DNA of 5,364 nt, from assembly GCA_023417515.1 (NCBI GenBank), contig JAEZFL010000066.1:1-5364 (forward strand), read 5' to 3'. Made by a program: the position numbers and the translations under genes. The stretch is from Pseudomonadota bacterium. GTDB taxonomy: Bacteria; Pseudomonadota; Alphaproteobacteria; Sphingomonadales; Sphingomonadaceae. The notes beneath the pieces were generated by a model. It worked only from the letters and a program-made list of their open reading frames with translations. It ran no database searches and was not told the DNA's origin. Position 1 is the stretch's first letter. Every line of letters begins with the position of its first letter. Below are positions 1-5,364 of this stretch, one piece after another.

Positions 1-763
1 CCACGATGTTCAGCCGGGCCTCCACCGCCGCCTGCAGGAAATCGGCGGCGCGGCGCGGAACCGAGCCGCGCTCGACCAGTTCGTCCAGGCGCGTGATGTC
101 GCGCATGAAGCGGCGGATCGACATCGACGGCCCGTCGATGGCCAACGGCGGGATGATCACGTTCACCCGGCTGCCATCGGGCAGACGTGCGTCGGCCATC
201 GGCGAGCCCTCGTCCACGCGACGCCCCACGCGCGAGAGAATGCGCTCGATGGTGAGCATCAGGTGCTCGTTGTCGTGGAAGCGCACGTCGGTCGACTCCA
301 GCACCCCGTGGCGTTCGACGAACACGGTGTGCGGGCCGTTCACCAGGATGTCGGCGACCGTCGTATCCGCCATCAGCGGCGCCAGGGGGCCCAGCCCGAT
401 CAATTCGTAGATGAGATCGCTTCGCAGACGCAGGCGCTCGACGCGCGAGAGCGGAACGGCCTCGGCTTCCAGGGTGACGGCCAGATAATCGTCCACTGCC
501 GCCTCGATCTGGCCGAGGCTCGCGTTCGCCACCGCCTGCGGGTTGAGCACGTCCACCAGCGCACGGTGCAGGCGCTGGCGCACATGGTCGTAGCCGGTCG
601 AGGTGGCCTGCACCGGTTCCTCGCGCAGCATGCGGCCTTCCATGTTCGGCTTGGCCAGCGAGCGCATGCGCTCGGCGATCAGGCTGGAGTGCTGGTGCTG
701 CGTGCGACGCAGGTTGTCGCGCAGCGTGGTGCCGGGGTCGCGGGGCGGGAGATCCTCGGCCAT
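1..763 (-). CDS. cpaF: CpaF/TadA-family pilus assembly ATPase, N-terminal 254 residues (cut by window edge)
   Basis: This is the secretion ATPase of the Tad/Flp pilus, a VirB11/GspE-type hexameric motor at the inner membrane that drives pilin assembly with TadB/TadC. Translating the minus strand from ATG 763 gives an open frame to the window edge. Residues 1-110 are a poorly conserved, charged N-terminal region. Family-typical motifs follow: GLGPL (123-127), DILVNG (138-143), GRRVDEGSPMADARLPDGSR (180-199) and SIRRF (215-219). The visible part ends in RLNIV (250-254), the strand that in this family runs directly into the Walker A loop, so Walker A, the Asp box, Walker B and the His box all lie outside. 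Full-length relatives are around 450-500 residues, so about half is present. ATG 763 lies 2 nt after the cpaE stop with no clear Shine-Dalgarno, suggesting translation coupled to cpaE. Later in-frame Met codons (residue 33 or 41) are less likely starts. Family assignment is firm. Confidence 0.93.
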   Translation of the reverse strand, partial: MAEDLPPRDPGTTLRDNLRRTQHQHSSLIAERMRSLAKPNMEGRMLREEPVQATSTGYDHVRQRLHRALVDVLNPQAVANASLGQIEAAVDDYLAVTLEAEAVPLSRVERLRLRSDLIYELIGLGPLAPLMADTTVADILVNGPHTVFVERHGVLESTDVRFHDNEHLMLTIERILSRVGRRVDEGSPMADARLPDGSRVNVIIPPLAIDGPSMSIRRFMRDITRLDELVERGSVPRRAADFLQAAVEARLNIV

Positions 764-765
764 GG

Positions 766-1950
766 TCAGAAGCGTGCGAGCAGGCGTCTGCCGCGATCCA
801 GCCAGGACTCGCCAACGCGCAGCGTGCTGGACTCGCCGCTCAGGCGTGCCGCGAGCAGGCGGAAGCTGTCGGCCAGCCGCTGCTTGGGAAACGCCTCGAG
901 CACGGTCTTGCCGTTGTTGGCCGCAATGGTCGCGTGCACGTCGTAGGGCATCACCATCTCCACCGGCCAGTCGAGCGTTTCGGCCACTAGGTCGGGCGGA
1001 ACGTTGCCGCGGAAGCGCGTGTAGCGGTTGATGACCACCGTGATGCGGTTCTCGCCGTAGCCGGCCTGGCGCAGCATCTGCAGGTTGTGGCGTGCGCTGC
1101 GGATGGCAGGCACCACCGCCTCGGTCACCAGCAGGATGTGGTCGGCCAGATCCATCATCGCCAGGTTCAGACTGGACAGGATGGGGAAGGTGTCGACCAG
1201 GGTGTATTCGTAGGTACCCTTGGCCACCAGCAGGATCTTCGACAGCTGGTCTTCCTGGAAGTCGAGTTCGAGCGGGTTGTCCGACGAGTGCGCCAGTACT
1301 TCCAGTCCGCTGGGATGCGGCGTCATCAGATTGCGCAGCATCTCGGAGTCGATGCGTCGATACTCGGCCACCGCATCGCGCAGCCAGTGCTCGGGCCGCA
1401 GGTCGAGCATGGCGGAGATGTTCGGGGCCTGCGTGTTGGCGTCGACCAGCGCCACGTGTCCGCTGCCCAGCGCCTGCACCAGAGCATGCGCGGTATTGAC
1501 GGTGACCGTGGTCTTGCCCACCCCACCCTTGCTGCTGTACGTGACGATGAGCCGGCCCAGCCGGCGAGTGGGCGCGCTGTCCTCGCTCTGCAGGCGCAGC
1601 GCCTTGCGCAGAATCTGATGGACCTCCTCGTCCTGCACCGGTTGCGCCAGCACCTCCTGCGCGCCGGCACGGATGGCGCGCGTGATCACGTCGGGCGCGA
1701 TCTTGTCCAGGCTGGCGGCGACAAGCCGTCCCTTCACCTGCGCGAGCTGTTCGATGGCAAGCAGGCCGGCCTCGAGATTGCGTGTGAGATCGAGGAATAC
1801 GGTCTCGGCCTCGATCTGGTGCGCGAGTTCCAGTCCTTGTCCGACGGTGTCGGCCAGACGCAGGCTGACCAAGGTCGCGGTGAAGCGCAGGCAGGCGGCC
1901 TGCACCTGCTGACGAAAGTTCTCGTGGCCGCTGACGATCAGGACGCGCAT
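766..1950 (-). CDS. cpaE: CpaE/TadZ-family pilus localisation ATPase (degenerate receiver plus MinD/ParA-like domain)
   Basis: The 394-residue product matches the two-domain architecture of CpaE/TadZ, which places the Tad machine in the cell, often at a pole. Residues 1-115 look like a response-regulator fold (MRVLIVSG strand, VFLDL at 51-55 with Asp54). The acidic pair after strand 1 is missing (SGHE) and the usual KP lysine near strand 5 is Gln103 (LAQP), so it is an atypical receiver, probably not phosphorylated in the standard way. Residues 132-394 form the ATPase: deviant Walker A SSKGGVGKTT (139-148) with signature Lys141 and Lys146, Walker A' region ALVDANTQAPN (167-177) with Asp170, and Walker B-like TLVDTFP (250-256) with Asp253. 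The C-terminal tail is Arg-rich and amphipathic (383-394). ATG 1950 is preceded by GGGAG at a 5-nt spacing. It lies 18 nt after the lipoprotein gene and 2 nt before cpaF, clearly in the same operon. Intact ParA-type motifs suggest nucleotide binding. Confidence 0.93.
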   Translation of the reverse strand: MRVLIVSGHENFRQQVQAACLRFTATLVSLRLADTVGQGLELAHQIEAETVFLDLTRNLEAGLLAIEQLAQVKGRLVAASLDKIAPDVITRAIRAGAQEVLAQPVQDEEVHQILRKALRLQSEDSAPTRRLGRLIVTYSSKGGVGKTTVTVNTAHALVQALGSGHVALVDANTQAPNISAMLDLRPEHWLRDAVAEYRRIDSEMLRNLMTPHPSGLEVLAHSSDNPLELDFQEDQLSKILLVAKGTYEYTLVDTFPILSSLNLAMMDLADHILLVTEAVVPAIRSARHNLQMLRQAGYGENRITVVINRYTRFRGNVPPDLVAETLDWPVEMVMPYDVHATIAANNGKTVLEAFPKQRLADSFRLLAARLSGESSTLRVGESWLDRGRRLLARF

Positions 1951-1955
1951 GCGGG

Positions 1956-1960
1956 CTCCC
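1956..1960 (-). promoter_or_regulatory. Shine-Dalgarno site of cpaE
   Basis: On the minus strand GGGAG sits five bases before ATG 1950, inside the 18-bp gap after the lipoprotein stop. It supports that start for cpaE and is the only ribosome binding site in this operon segment that lies wholly between two genes. Confidence 0.7.
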
Positions 1961-1968
1961 GGCGGGCG

Positions 1969-2673
1969 TCAGCGTGTGGGCAGCGCGTAGCCGGGCCAGC
2001 CGTCGGTGCGCATGCGTCGGCTCTCCTGGGCGCGCACCAGGTCGATCAGGCGTGCGTCGGCGAGCGCGTTGCCATGCACCCGGTAGAGCTCGGCGTCCTC
2101 GTCGCGCAGGTAGTAAATGTCGTTGCGGCGTAGCCAGTAGCCATCGCCGCGCAGGATCGAGGTCGTCACCAGCAGTTCGTGCCGTGGTACGGACCGGTCC
2201 GCGATCTCCGACCGATCGGTCACTGCCAGCTCGGGCGGAAGCGAGTCGATGTTTGCGTAAAACGGAAGGTCGGTGCGCCGGCCCTGGCCGAACTCGACCA
2301 GCCGGATGGCATAGCGGATCGCGGTGCCGGCGGCAGGTGGTGCGGCGACGTTCACGCCCGCCTTGTGCAGCTCGGTGACCAGCAACTCGTGGAACGCAGC
2401 GCTGAACGCGGTGGCCGGTTGCGGCGGGACGACGGCGAACGGATGGCCGAGCGTCTCGGGTTCGGCGTCGAGCATCGCGCGCGTGGCGAGCGCGATGTTT
2501 GCGGCCATCAGTTGCCAGTGCTGGACTGCCTGCACCTCGCGCTGCAGGGAGGTCGGGTGGTTGGTCGGCAGCGGAACCGCGGCGTAGCGGTAGGGGGGCG
2601 TGTGGCAGCCCGTCGCGACGAGCGCGAGCGCCAGGAGCGATACGACCGTCGTGGTGCGGCTATTCATCGTCAT
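1969..2673 (-). CDS. Putative outer-membrane lipoprotein of unknown family in the Tad operon
   Basis: I do not recognise this 234-residue protein. Residues 1-22 form a lipoprotein signal peptide: a short polar start with Arg6, hydrophobic VVSLLALALVA, then a lipobox ending ATGC with Cys23 as the lipidation site. Residue +2 is His, not Asp, so sorting to the outer membrane is expected. A Pro-rich stretch (26-41) follows, then a helical region (42-70) and a mixed alpha/beta body. HELLVT occurs twice (95-100 and 165-170), and TDRSEIADRS (152-161) is a small internal repeat. The C-terminal half is rich in charged and aromatic residues (YWLRRNDIYYLRDEDAELYR, 179-198). Its position after a secretin and before cpaE is that of cpaD in alphaproteobacterial Tad loci, but I see no CpaD resemblance. 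A role as secretin accessory lipoprotein is inferred from location and context only. The start may be ATG 2673 or ATG 2667, both inside the end of the TPR gene; neither has a strong Shine-Dalgarno, so translational coupling is likely. Confidence 0.85.
   Translation of the reverse strand: MTMNSRTTTVVSLLALALVATGCHTPPYRYAAVPLPTNHPTSLQREVQAVQHWQLMAANIALATRAMLDAEPETLGHPFAVVPPQPATAFSAAFHELLVTELHKAGVNVAAPPAAGTAIRYAIRLVEFGQGRRTDLPFYANIDSLPPELAVTDRSEIADRSVPRHELLVTTSILRGDGYWLRRNDIYYLRDEDAELYRVHGNALADARLIDLVRAQESRRMRTDGWPGYALPTR
2190..2221. repeat. Two adjacent 12-bp perfect palindromes inside the lipoprotein gene
   Basis: CGGACCGGTCCG (2190-2201) and GACCGATCGGTC (2210-2221) are each perfect palindromes, separated by 8 bp with centres 20 bp apart. 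They share the core GACCGRTC. They encode the DRS...DRS repeat of the lipoprotein (residues 153-161). They could be a chance product of that amino-acid repeat in GC-rich DNA or a paired protein-binding site. No function can be assigned from sequence. Confidence 0.5.
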
Positions 2674-3304
2674 CGTCCGTCGGGTCGGCTGCGGAAGCGC
2701 TGCCCGAGGCCCTCGCCTCCAGCCGGGCGATGGCGCTCTGAGCGCCCTTCTGCTGGTTCGCAGGCGCGAGCGACGCGGCCTTGCGCATCGCTGTCAGGGC
2801 GTCGTCGTACTGCGCAGCAGCTTCCAGCACGCGCGCGAGGACTCGGTACGCCTGCCATTGCGTCGGGGACAACTGCGCGGCGAGGCGGGCATGGCGCACG
2901 GCATTGGTGTGGTCGCCGCTGCGCGAATAGGCGCGCGCGAGATCGCCATGTGCGCGGCCCGCTTCCGGTTCGAACGACACGACCTTCTGGTAGGCCTCGA
3001 TGGCCTGCCTGCTCTGTCCCAGTTGCATCTGGCAATCACCCAACGCGCGATAGCCGTTGACGACGCGCTTCGATCCGCCCTCGTCAGCCTCCAGTGCGCG
3101 AAGATCCTGCTCGACCCGTGTCACGACGTTGGCGCAGGCTGCACGGCCCGCTGCCCCCGCCGCCGCCGCGGACTTCAATGCCTGCAGGCGCGCATCCATC
3201 TCCTGCTTCGCCCGGGTGTTGCTCACGCCGGTGGCGACGATCGCACCGACGATGAGCGCCAGCGCCGCGATCGCGACGACGAACAGCCGCAGCCGCTTGT
3301 TCAT
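2660..3304 (-). CDS. Membrane-anchored TPR protein of the Tad operon (TadD-like role possible)
   Basis: The product is 214 residues from ATG 3304. Residues 5-28 form one hydrophobic segment (LRLFVVAIAALALIVGAIVA), an uncleaved N-terminal anchor after MNKR, so the rest should be periplasmic. Residues 32-75 look helical and Ala-rich. Three TPR-like repeats follow at about 83-114, 117-148 and 151-183, with typical spacing (YRALGDCQMQLGQSRQAIEA; HGDLARAYSRSGDHTNAVRH; YRVLARVLEAAAQYDDALTA). The C-terminus is a Ser/Ala linker ending in the acidic tail DPTDDDDE. The same frame stays open upstream to 3547, but the start at 3304 is preferred: it makes a 4-nt ATGA overlap with the secretin stop, is preceded by GAGGG and AGGAG, and begins with a sensible membrane anchor, whereas the extension overlaps well-conserved secretin sequence. 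TPR proteins such as TadD in Tad loci are usually lipoproteins that aid secretin or pilus assembly; this one has no lipobox, so equivalence to TadD is inference. Confidence 0.88.
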   Translation of the reverse strand: MNKRLRLFVVAIAALALIVGAIVATGVSNTRAKQEMDARLQALKSAAAAGAAGRAACANVVTRVEQDLRALEADEGGSKRVVNGYRALGDCQMQLGQSRQAIEAYQKVVSFEPEAGRAHGDLARAYSRSGDHTNAVRHARLAAQLSPTQWQAYRVLARVLEAAAQYDDALTAMRKAASLAPANQQKGAQSAIARLEARASGSASAADPTDDDDE

Positions 3305-5310
3305 CTCCTGCCCTCGTAATTGAGTTGTTCCCAGTTGGGTGTCCGGTTGTCCAGACTGCGCGGCGCATAGGTGGCCGGCGAGGTGGACGTTGGCTGCGGC
3401 GCATCCGAGGCTGCCGCTGGTCCCATCGCGGCGAACCCGCCCTCCGGCACCTTGCGCGCCGTCACCGTCACGATCAACTCGGTGCGCACCTTCTCGTCCG
3501 ACTTGCTGCGGAACAGGACGCCCAGGACCGGAAGGCGCGAGATCCACGGTACCGCGCTGGTGGACTGTGTGTCCGTATCCGATACCAGCCCGGCCACGGC
3601 CCAGGTCTCGCCGTCGCTGGACTCGGTGAGCGTGCGCACCGAGCGCTGCTTGAAGCCGGGAATGACGACGCCGTTGAGATTGATGGCGCGGGCGTTGTCC
3701 GGTTCGGTGAACACCTGATCCAGGACGATGCTGATGCGTCCGTCCTCCAGCACCGTGGGGCGGGCGACGATGCGCAGCCCGAATTCGATGAACTCCACGT
3801 TGTTGAGCACGAGCGCATTCTGCGTCGGCGTGCCGGGCACCACGGTCTCGACGGGGAACGGAATGTTTCCCCCAACCAGGAAGCTGGTCGCCTCGCCGCT
3901 CACCGCGGACAGGATCGGCTCGGACACCGATTGCGCAGCGCCGGTCTGCTCGAGGGCCTGGAGGAAGGCCTGTACGGTCGTCGTGCCGCCGACCAGCTTG
4001 GCGACGGCGTTCACACCCCCAATCGGGATGGGTGGCAGCGAGGTGGTCGGATCGTTCGGTGGTGTGAACAGCCGGTTGCCAGCCGTCGAGACCGACACGC
4101 GCGAGCCGTCGATGCGCCAGTTGATGCCCAACTCCTCCGTGCGGTTGCGATCCACCGCGACGATGCTCATCTTGATCTCGACGCGCGGCTGTTGCGCGAC
4201 CTCCAGCAGGCTCATGACGCGCCCGCCGCCGATCATGACTACGTCCGCGCGCGAGACGTTCTGGCCCAGGTTGCCTTTGGCCGGCGACACCTCGACCGGG
4301 AGCGCGAGGGAGCCACCGCGCCGCGAGCCCCCTGCGCCGGCCCCGGACATGGCGCTGCGACGGCCCACACCACCGATCCCCGGCAGGGCGAGCGGATCGA
4401 CCACCGGTTCGAACTCGTCATCGGCCGTCAGATTCCCCGCGAGCACGCCGCCCCGGTCGCTGATGACGGAGAACTGCGGATCGCCCTCCGCGCGCACGAA
4501 GCGGTCGGCGAGCGTCAAAGCGCGGCTCAGCGCCGTGGGCGTCGCCACCTTCCCGCGCAGGATGAACACGCCGTTGACCTCCTCGACGGTGATCTTCGCA
4601 TCCACGCGCCGCAGGATGCCTTGCAGGCGCTCCGCTGCCGTGCGCAGCGCCTCTTCGGTCACCAGCAGGTTGATGACGCGCGTGGTACCCGAGGTCAGCT
4701 CCTCGCTAATGTACGAACGCTCGCCCTCGGCGCCGGATACCGGCTCGACCGTGGCGGTGCCTTCCCTCGCGTTGCCCGCCGTGGTGGCATTCGCGCCCGC
4801 GCCGTTGGCATCACGCCGGCGCGGCTGTTCCCGGCTCTCGCGCGGGTTGGTGCTGATGGTGACCTCGGACTGGCCGAAATAGCGCGTGGCCGCCTCGAAG
4901 GCACGCTCGACCACGCTCTTGTTGCGTACGACGCCGGTGAGGATGATGGCGTCGTCGTTGGGATCGCTCTCCACGCGGATGCGCGGGTCGAGCGTCTGCA
5001 GGTGGCGCGCGAGGTGGGTCAGGTCATGTGTGACGATGATTCGGTAGGGAACGGTCGCACCGCTCTTGAGGATCAGCGTCAGACTCGTGCTGCCCGGCCT
5101 GCCGGCGTTGATCAGGATCGCCGTGTTCTTGATGGCCGTGGCGCGCACGATGCCGGGGTTGCCCACGGCAATGGTGGCGACCGGGCCGGAGGTATTCAGG
5201 ATGCGCGAATGACCGCGCACGATCCGCAGCGTGAAATCGTCGTCGGCAAGCGCGGGCGCGATCGGCACGGACAGCGTCAGAGCGAGAACGAAGACCAGCA
5301 GCGCGCGCAT
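3301..5310 (-). CDS. cpaC: CpaC/RcpA-family outer-membrane secretin of the Tad pilus
   Basis: This 669-residue protein should form the multimeric outer-membrane channel through which the Flp pilus passes. Residues 1-22 are a Sec signal peptide with probable cleavage after ALA. Residues 25-93 match the N-terminal domain of CpaC-type secretins (FTLRIVRGHSRIL...IAVGNPGIVRAT). Residues 95-155 are BON-like (ILTGVVRNKSVVERAFEAA), and a second BON-like module lies at about 211-285 (FILRGKVATPTALSRAL). The linkers are low-complexity (156-200; Gly/Ser/Arg-rich 310-335). The secretin core spans about 373-620: VEIKMSIVAVDR (377-388), SEPILSAVSGEATSFLVGG (463-481) then IPFPV, FGLRIVARPTV (510-520) and the hallmark VPWISRLPVLGVLFRS (587-602). 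A Pro/Ser/Thr-rich tail ends the protein. It appears longer than usual for CpaC (commonly around 450-550 residues), largely because of the second module and linkers. ATG 5310 follows GAGAGG at 5 nt. No lipobox is present, so a separate pilotin may be needed. Confidence 0.95.
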   Translation of the reverse strand: MRALLVFVLALTLSVPIAPALADDDFTLRIVRGHSRILNTSGPVATIAVGNPGIVRATAIKNTAILINAGRPGSTSLTLILKSGATVPYRIIVTHDLTHLARHLQTLDPRIRVESDPNDDAIILTGVVRNKSVVERAFEAATRYFGQSEVTISTNPRESREQPRRRDANGAGANATTAGNAREGTATVEPVSGAEGERSYISEELTSGTTRVINLLVTEEALRTAAERLQGILRRVDAKITVEEVNGVFILRGKVATPTALSRALTLADRFVRAEGDPQFSVISDRGGVLAGNLTADDEFEPVVDPLALPGIGGVGRRSAMSGAGAGGSRRGGSLALPVEVSPAKGNLGQNVSRADVVMIGGGRVMSLLEVAQQPRVEIKMSIVAVDRNRTEELGINWRIDGSRVSVSTAGNRLFTPPNDPTTSLPPIPIGGVNAVAKLVGGTTTVQAFLQALEQTGAAQSVSEPILSAVSGEATSFLVGGNIPFPVETVVPGTPTQNALVLNNVEFIEFGLRIVARPTVLEDGRISIVLDQVFTEPDNARAINLNGVVIPGFKQRSVRTLTESSDGETWAVAGLVSDTDTQSTSAVPWISRLPVLGVLFRSKSDEKVRTELIVTVTARKVPEGGFAAMGPAAASDAPQPTSTSPATYAPRSLDNRTPNWEQLNYEGRR
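3305..3315 (-). promoter_or_regulatory. Ribosome binding region deciding the start of the TPR gene
   Basis: On the minus strand GAGGG (3315-3311, 6 nt before the ATG) and AGGAG (3309-3305, directly adjacent) precede ATG 3304. With the ATGA overlap they favour this start over the in-frame ATG at 3547. The first of the two has the more normal spacing. Confidence 0.65.
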
Positions 5311-5315
5311 GACGA

Positions 5316-5321
5316 CCTCTC
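5316..5321 (-). promoter_or_regulatory. Shine-Dalgarno site of the secretin gene
   Basis: GAGAGG on the minus strand lies five bases before ATG 5310 and overlaps the TGA stop (5322-5320) of the upstream gene. It fixes the secretin start and implies that the two genes are co-transcribed. Confidence 0.7.
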
Positions 5322-5364
5322 ATGCCTCGCCGATGCGGATCACGCCGCGCCGGATGGCCAGATG
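5320..5364 (-). CDS. C-terminal 14 codons of the upstream operon gene (possibly cpaB/rcpC)
   Basis: An open minus-strand frame enters from the right edge and ends at TGA 5322-5320, reading HLAIRRGVIRIGEA. The next start (secretin ATG 5310) lies 9 nt downstream, the spacing of an operon. In Tad loci the gene directly before the secretin is normally cpaB/rcpC, a periplasmic SAF-domain protein, so that is the most likely identity. Fourteen residues are too few to show it from sequence, and the call rests on synteny. Confidence 0.5.
   Translation of the reverse strand, partial: HLAIRRGVIRIGEA

Noticed and set aside
764..765. Possible terminator or promoter at the cpaE/cpaF junction
   Set aside because: The gap is only 2 bp, and I see no stem followed by a T-run on the minus strand. 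Read-through with coupled translation is the simpler reading.
263..946. 227-codon plus-strand open frame crossing the cpaE/cpaF junction
   Set aside because: It is antisense to two conserved genes, and the His/Gln/Arg-rich composition indicates a shadow frame.
1087..2133. 348-codon open frame on the plus strand
   Set aside because: It lies antisense to cpaE, which has clear ATPase motifs. Its translation is a Gln/His/Val-rich shadow typical of GC-rich antisense frames, with no recognisable domain.
2179..3060. 293-codon plus-strand open frame
   Set aside because: It is antisense to the lipoprotein and TPR genes, Arg-rich, with no start signal or domain.
3140..3180. GC-rich GCC/CCG triplet run resembling a repeat or hairpin
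   Set aside because: It encodes the Ala-rich helix of the TPR protein (residues 42-57) and is explained by amino-acid composition.
3305..3547. N-terminal extension of the TPR protein to ATG 3547
   Set aside because: The added 81 residues are Gly/Arg-rich and read from within conserved secretin sequence in another frame. The ATGA overlap, ribosome binding sequence and membrane anchor all favour ATG 3304.
3728..4882. 384-codon open frame on the plus strand
   Set aside because: It is antisense to the secretin core. The product is Ser/Thr/Pro/Arg-rich with no domain features, a codon-bias shadow.

Overview
The window is a stretch of GC-rich DNA (roughly two thirds G+C by eye) that is almost entirely coding. 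Every gene reads on the minus strand. It is an interior segment of a Tad/Flp (tight adherence, type IVc pilus) assembly operon from a bacterium, most plausibly a beta- or gammaproteobacterium. The lineage guess rests only on GC content, gene order and the general look of the proteins. There is no 16S or other marker to fix it.

In transcription order (right to left) the layout is: the last 14 codons of an upstream gene (5364-5320), probably cpaB/rcpC by synteny; a CpaC/RcpA-type outer-membrane secretin (5310-3301); a membrane-anchored TPR protein (3304-2660); an unrecognised lipoprotein (2673-1969); the CpaE/TadZ MinD/ParA-like ATPase with a degenerate receiver domain (1950-766); and the first 254 codons of the CpaF/TadA secretion ATPase (763-1), cut by the window edge just before its expected Walker A motif. 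The genes are packed tightly: a 4-nt ATGA overlap (secretin/TPR), an 8- or 14-nt overlap (TPR/lipoprotein), an 18-nt gap (lipoprotein/cpaE) and a 2-nt gap (cpaE/cpaF). I see no promoter, terminator, RNA gene, CRISPR array or mobile element, and no non-coding stretch longer than 18 bp.

From knowledge of the family, the secretin forms the outer-membrane channel, CpaE/TadZ positions the machine (often at a pole), and CpaF/TadA powers pilin assembly at the inner membrane with TadB/TadC (outside the window). The two accessory proteins between secretin and cpaE occupy the place where other Tad loci carry the lipoprotein CpaD and/or TPR proteins such as TadD. They probably help assemble or stabilise the secretin, which is inference.

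The core system is known. The parts that deserve a second look are the unusually long secretin with a second BON-like module and low-complexity linkers, the unclassified lipoprotein with an internal HELLVT repeat, the overlapping start region whose ATG codons lie inside the codons for an acidic tail, and a pair of 12-bp palindromes two helical turns apart inside the lipoprotein gene.
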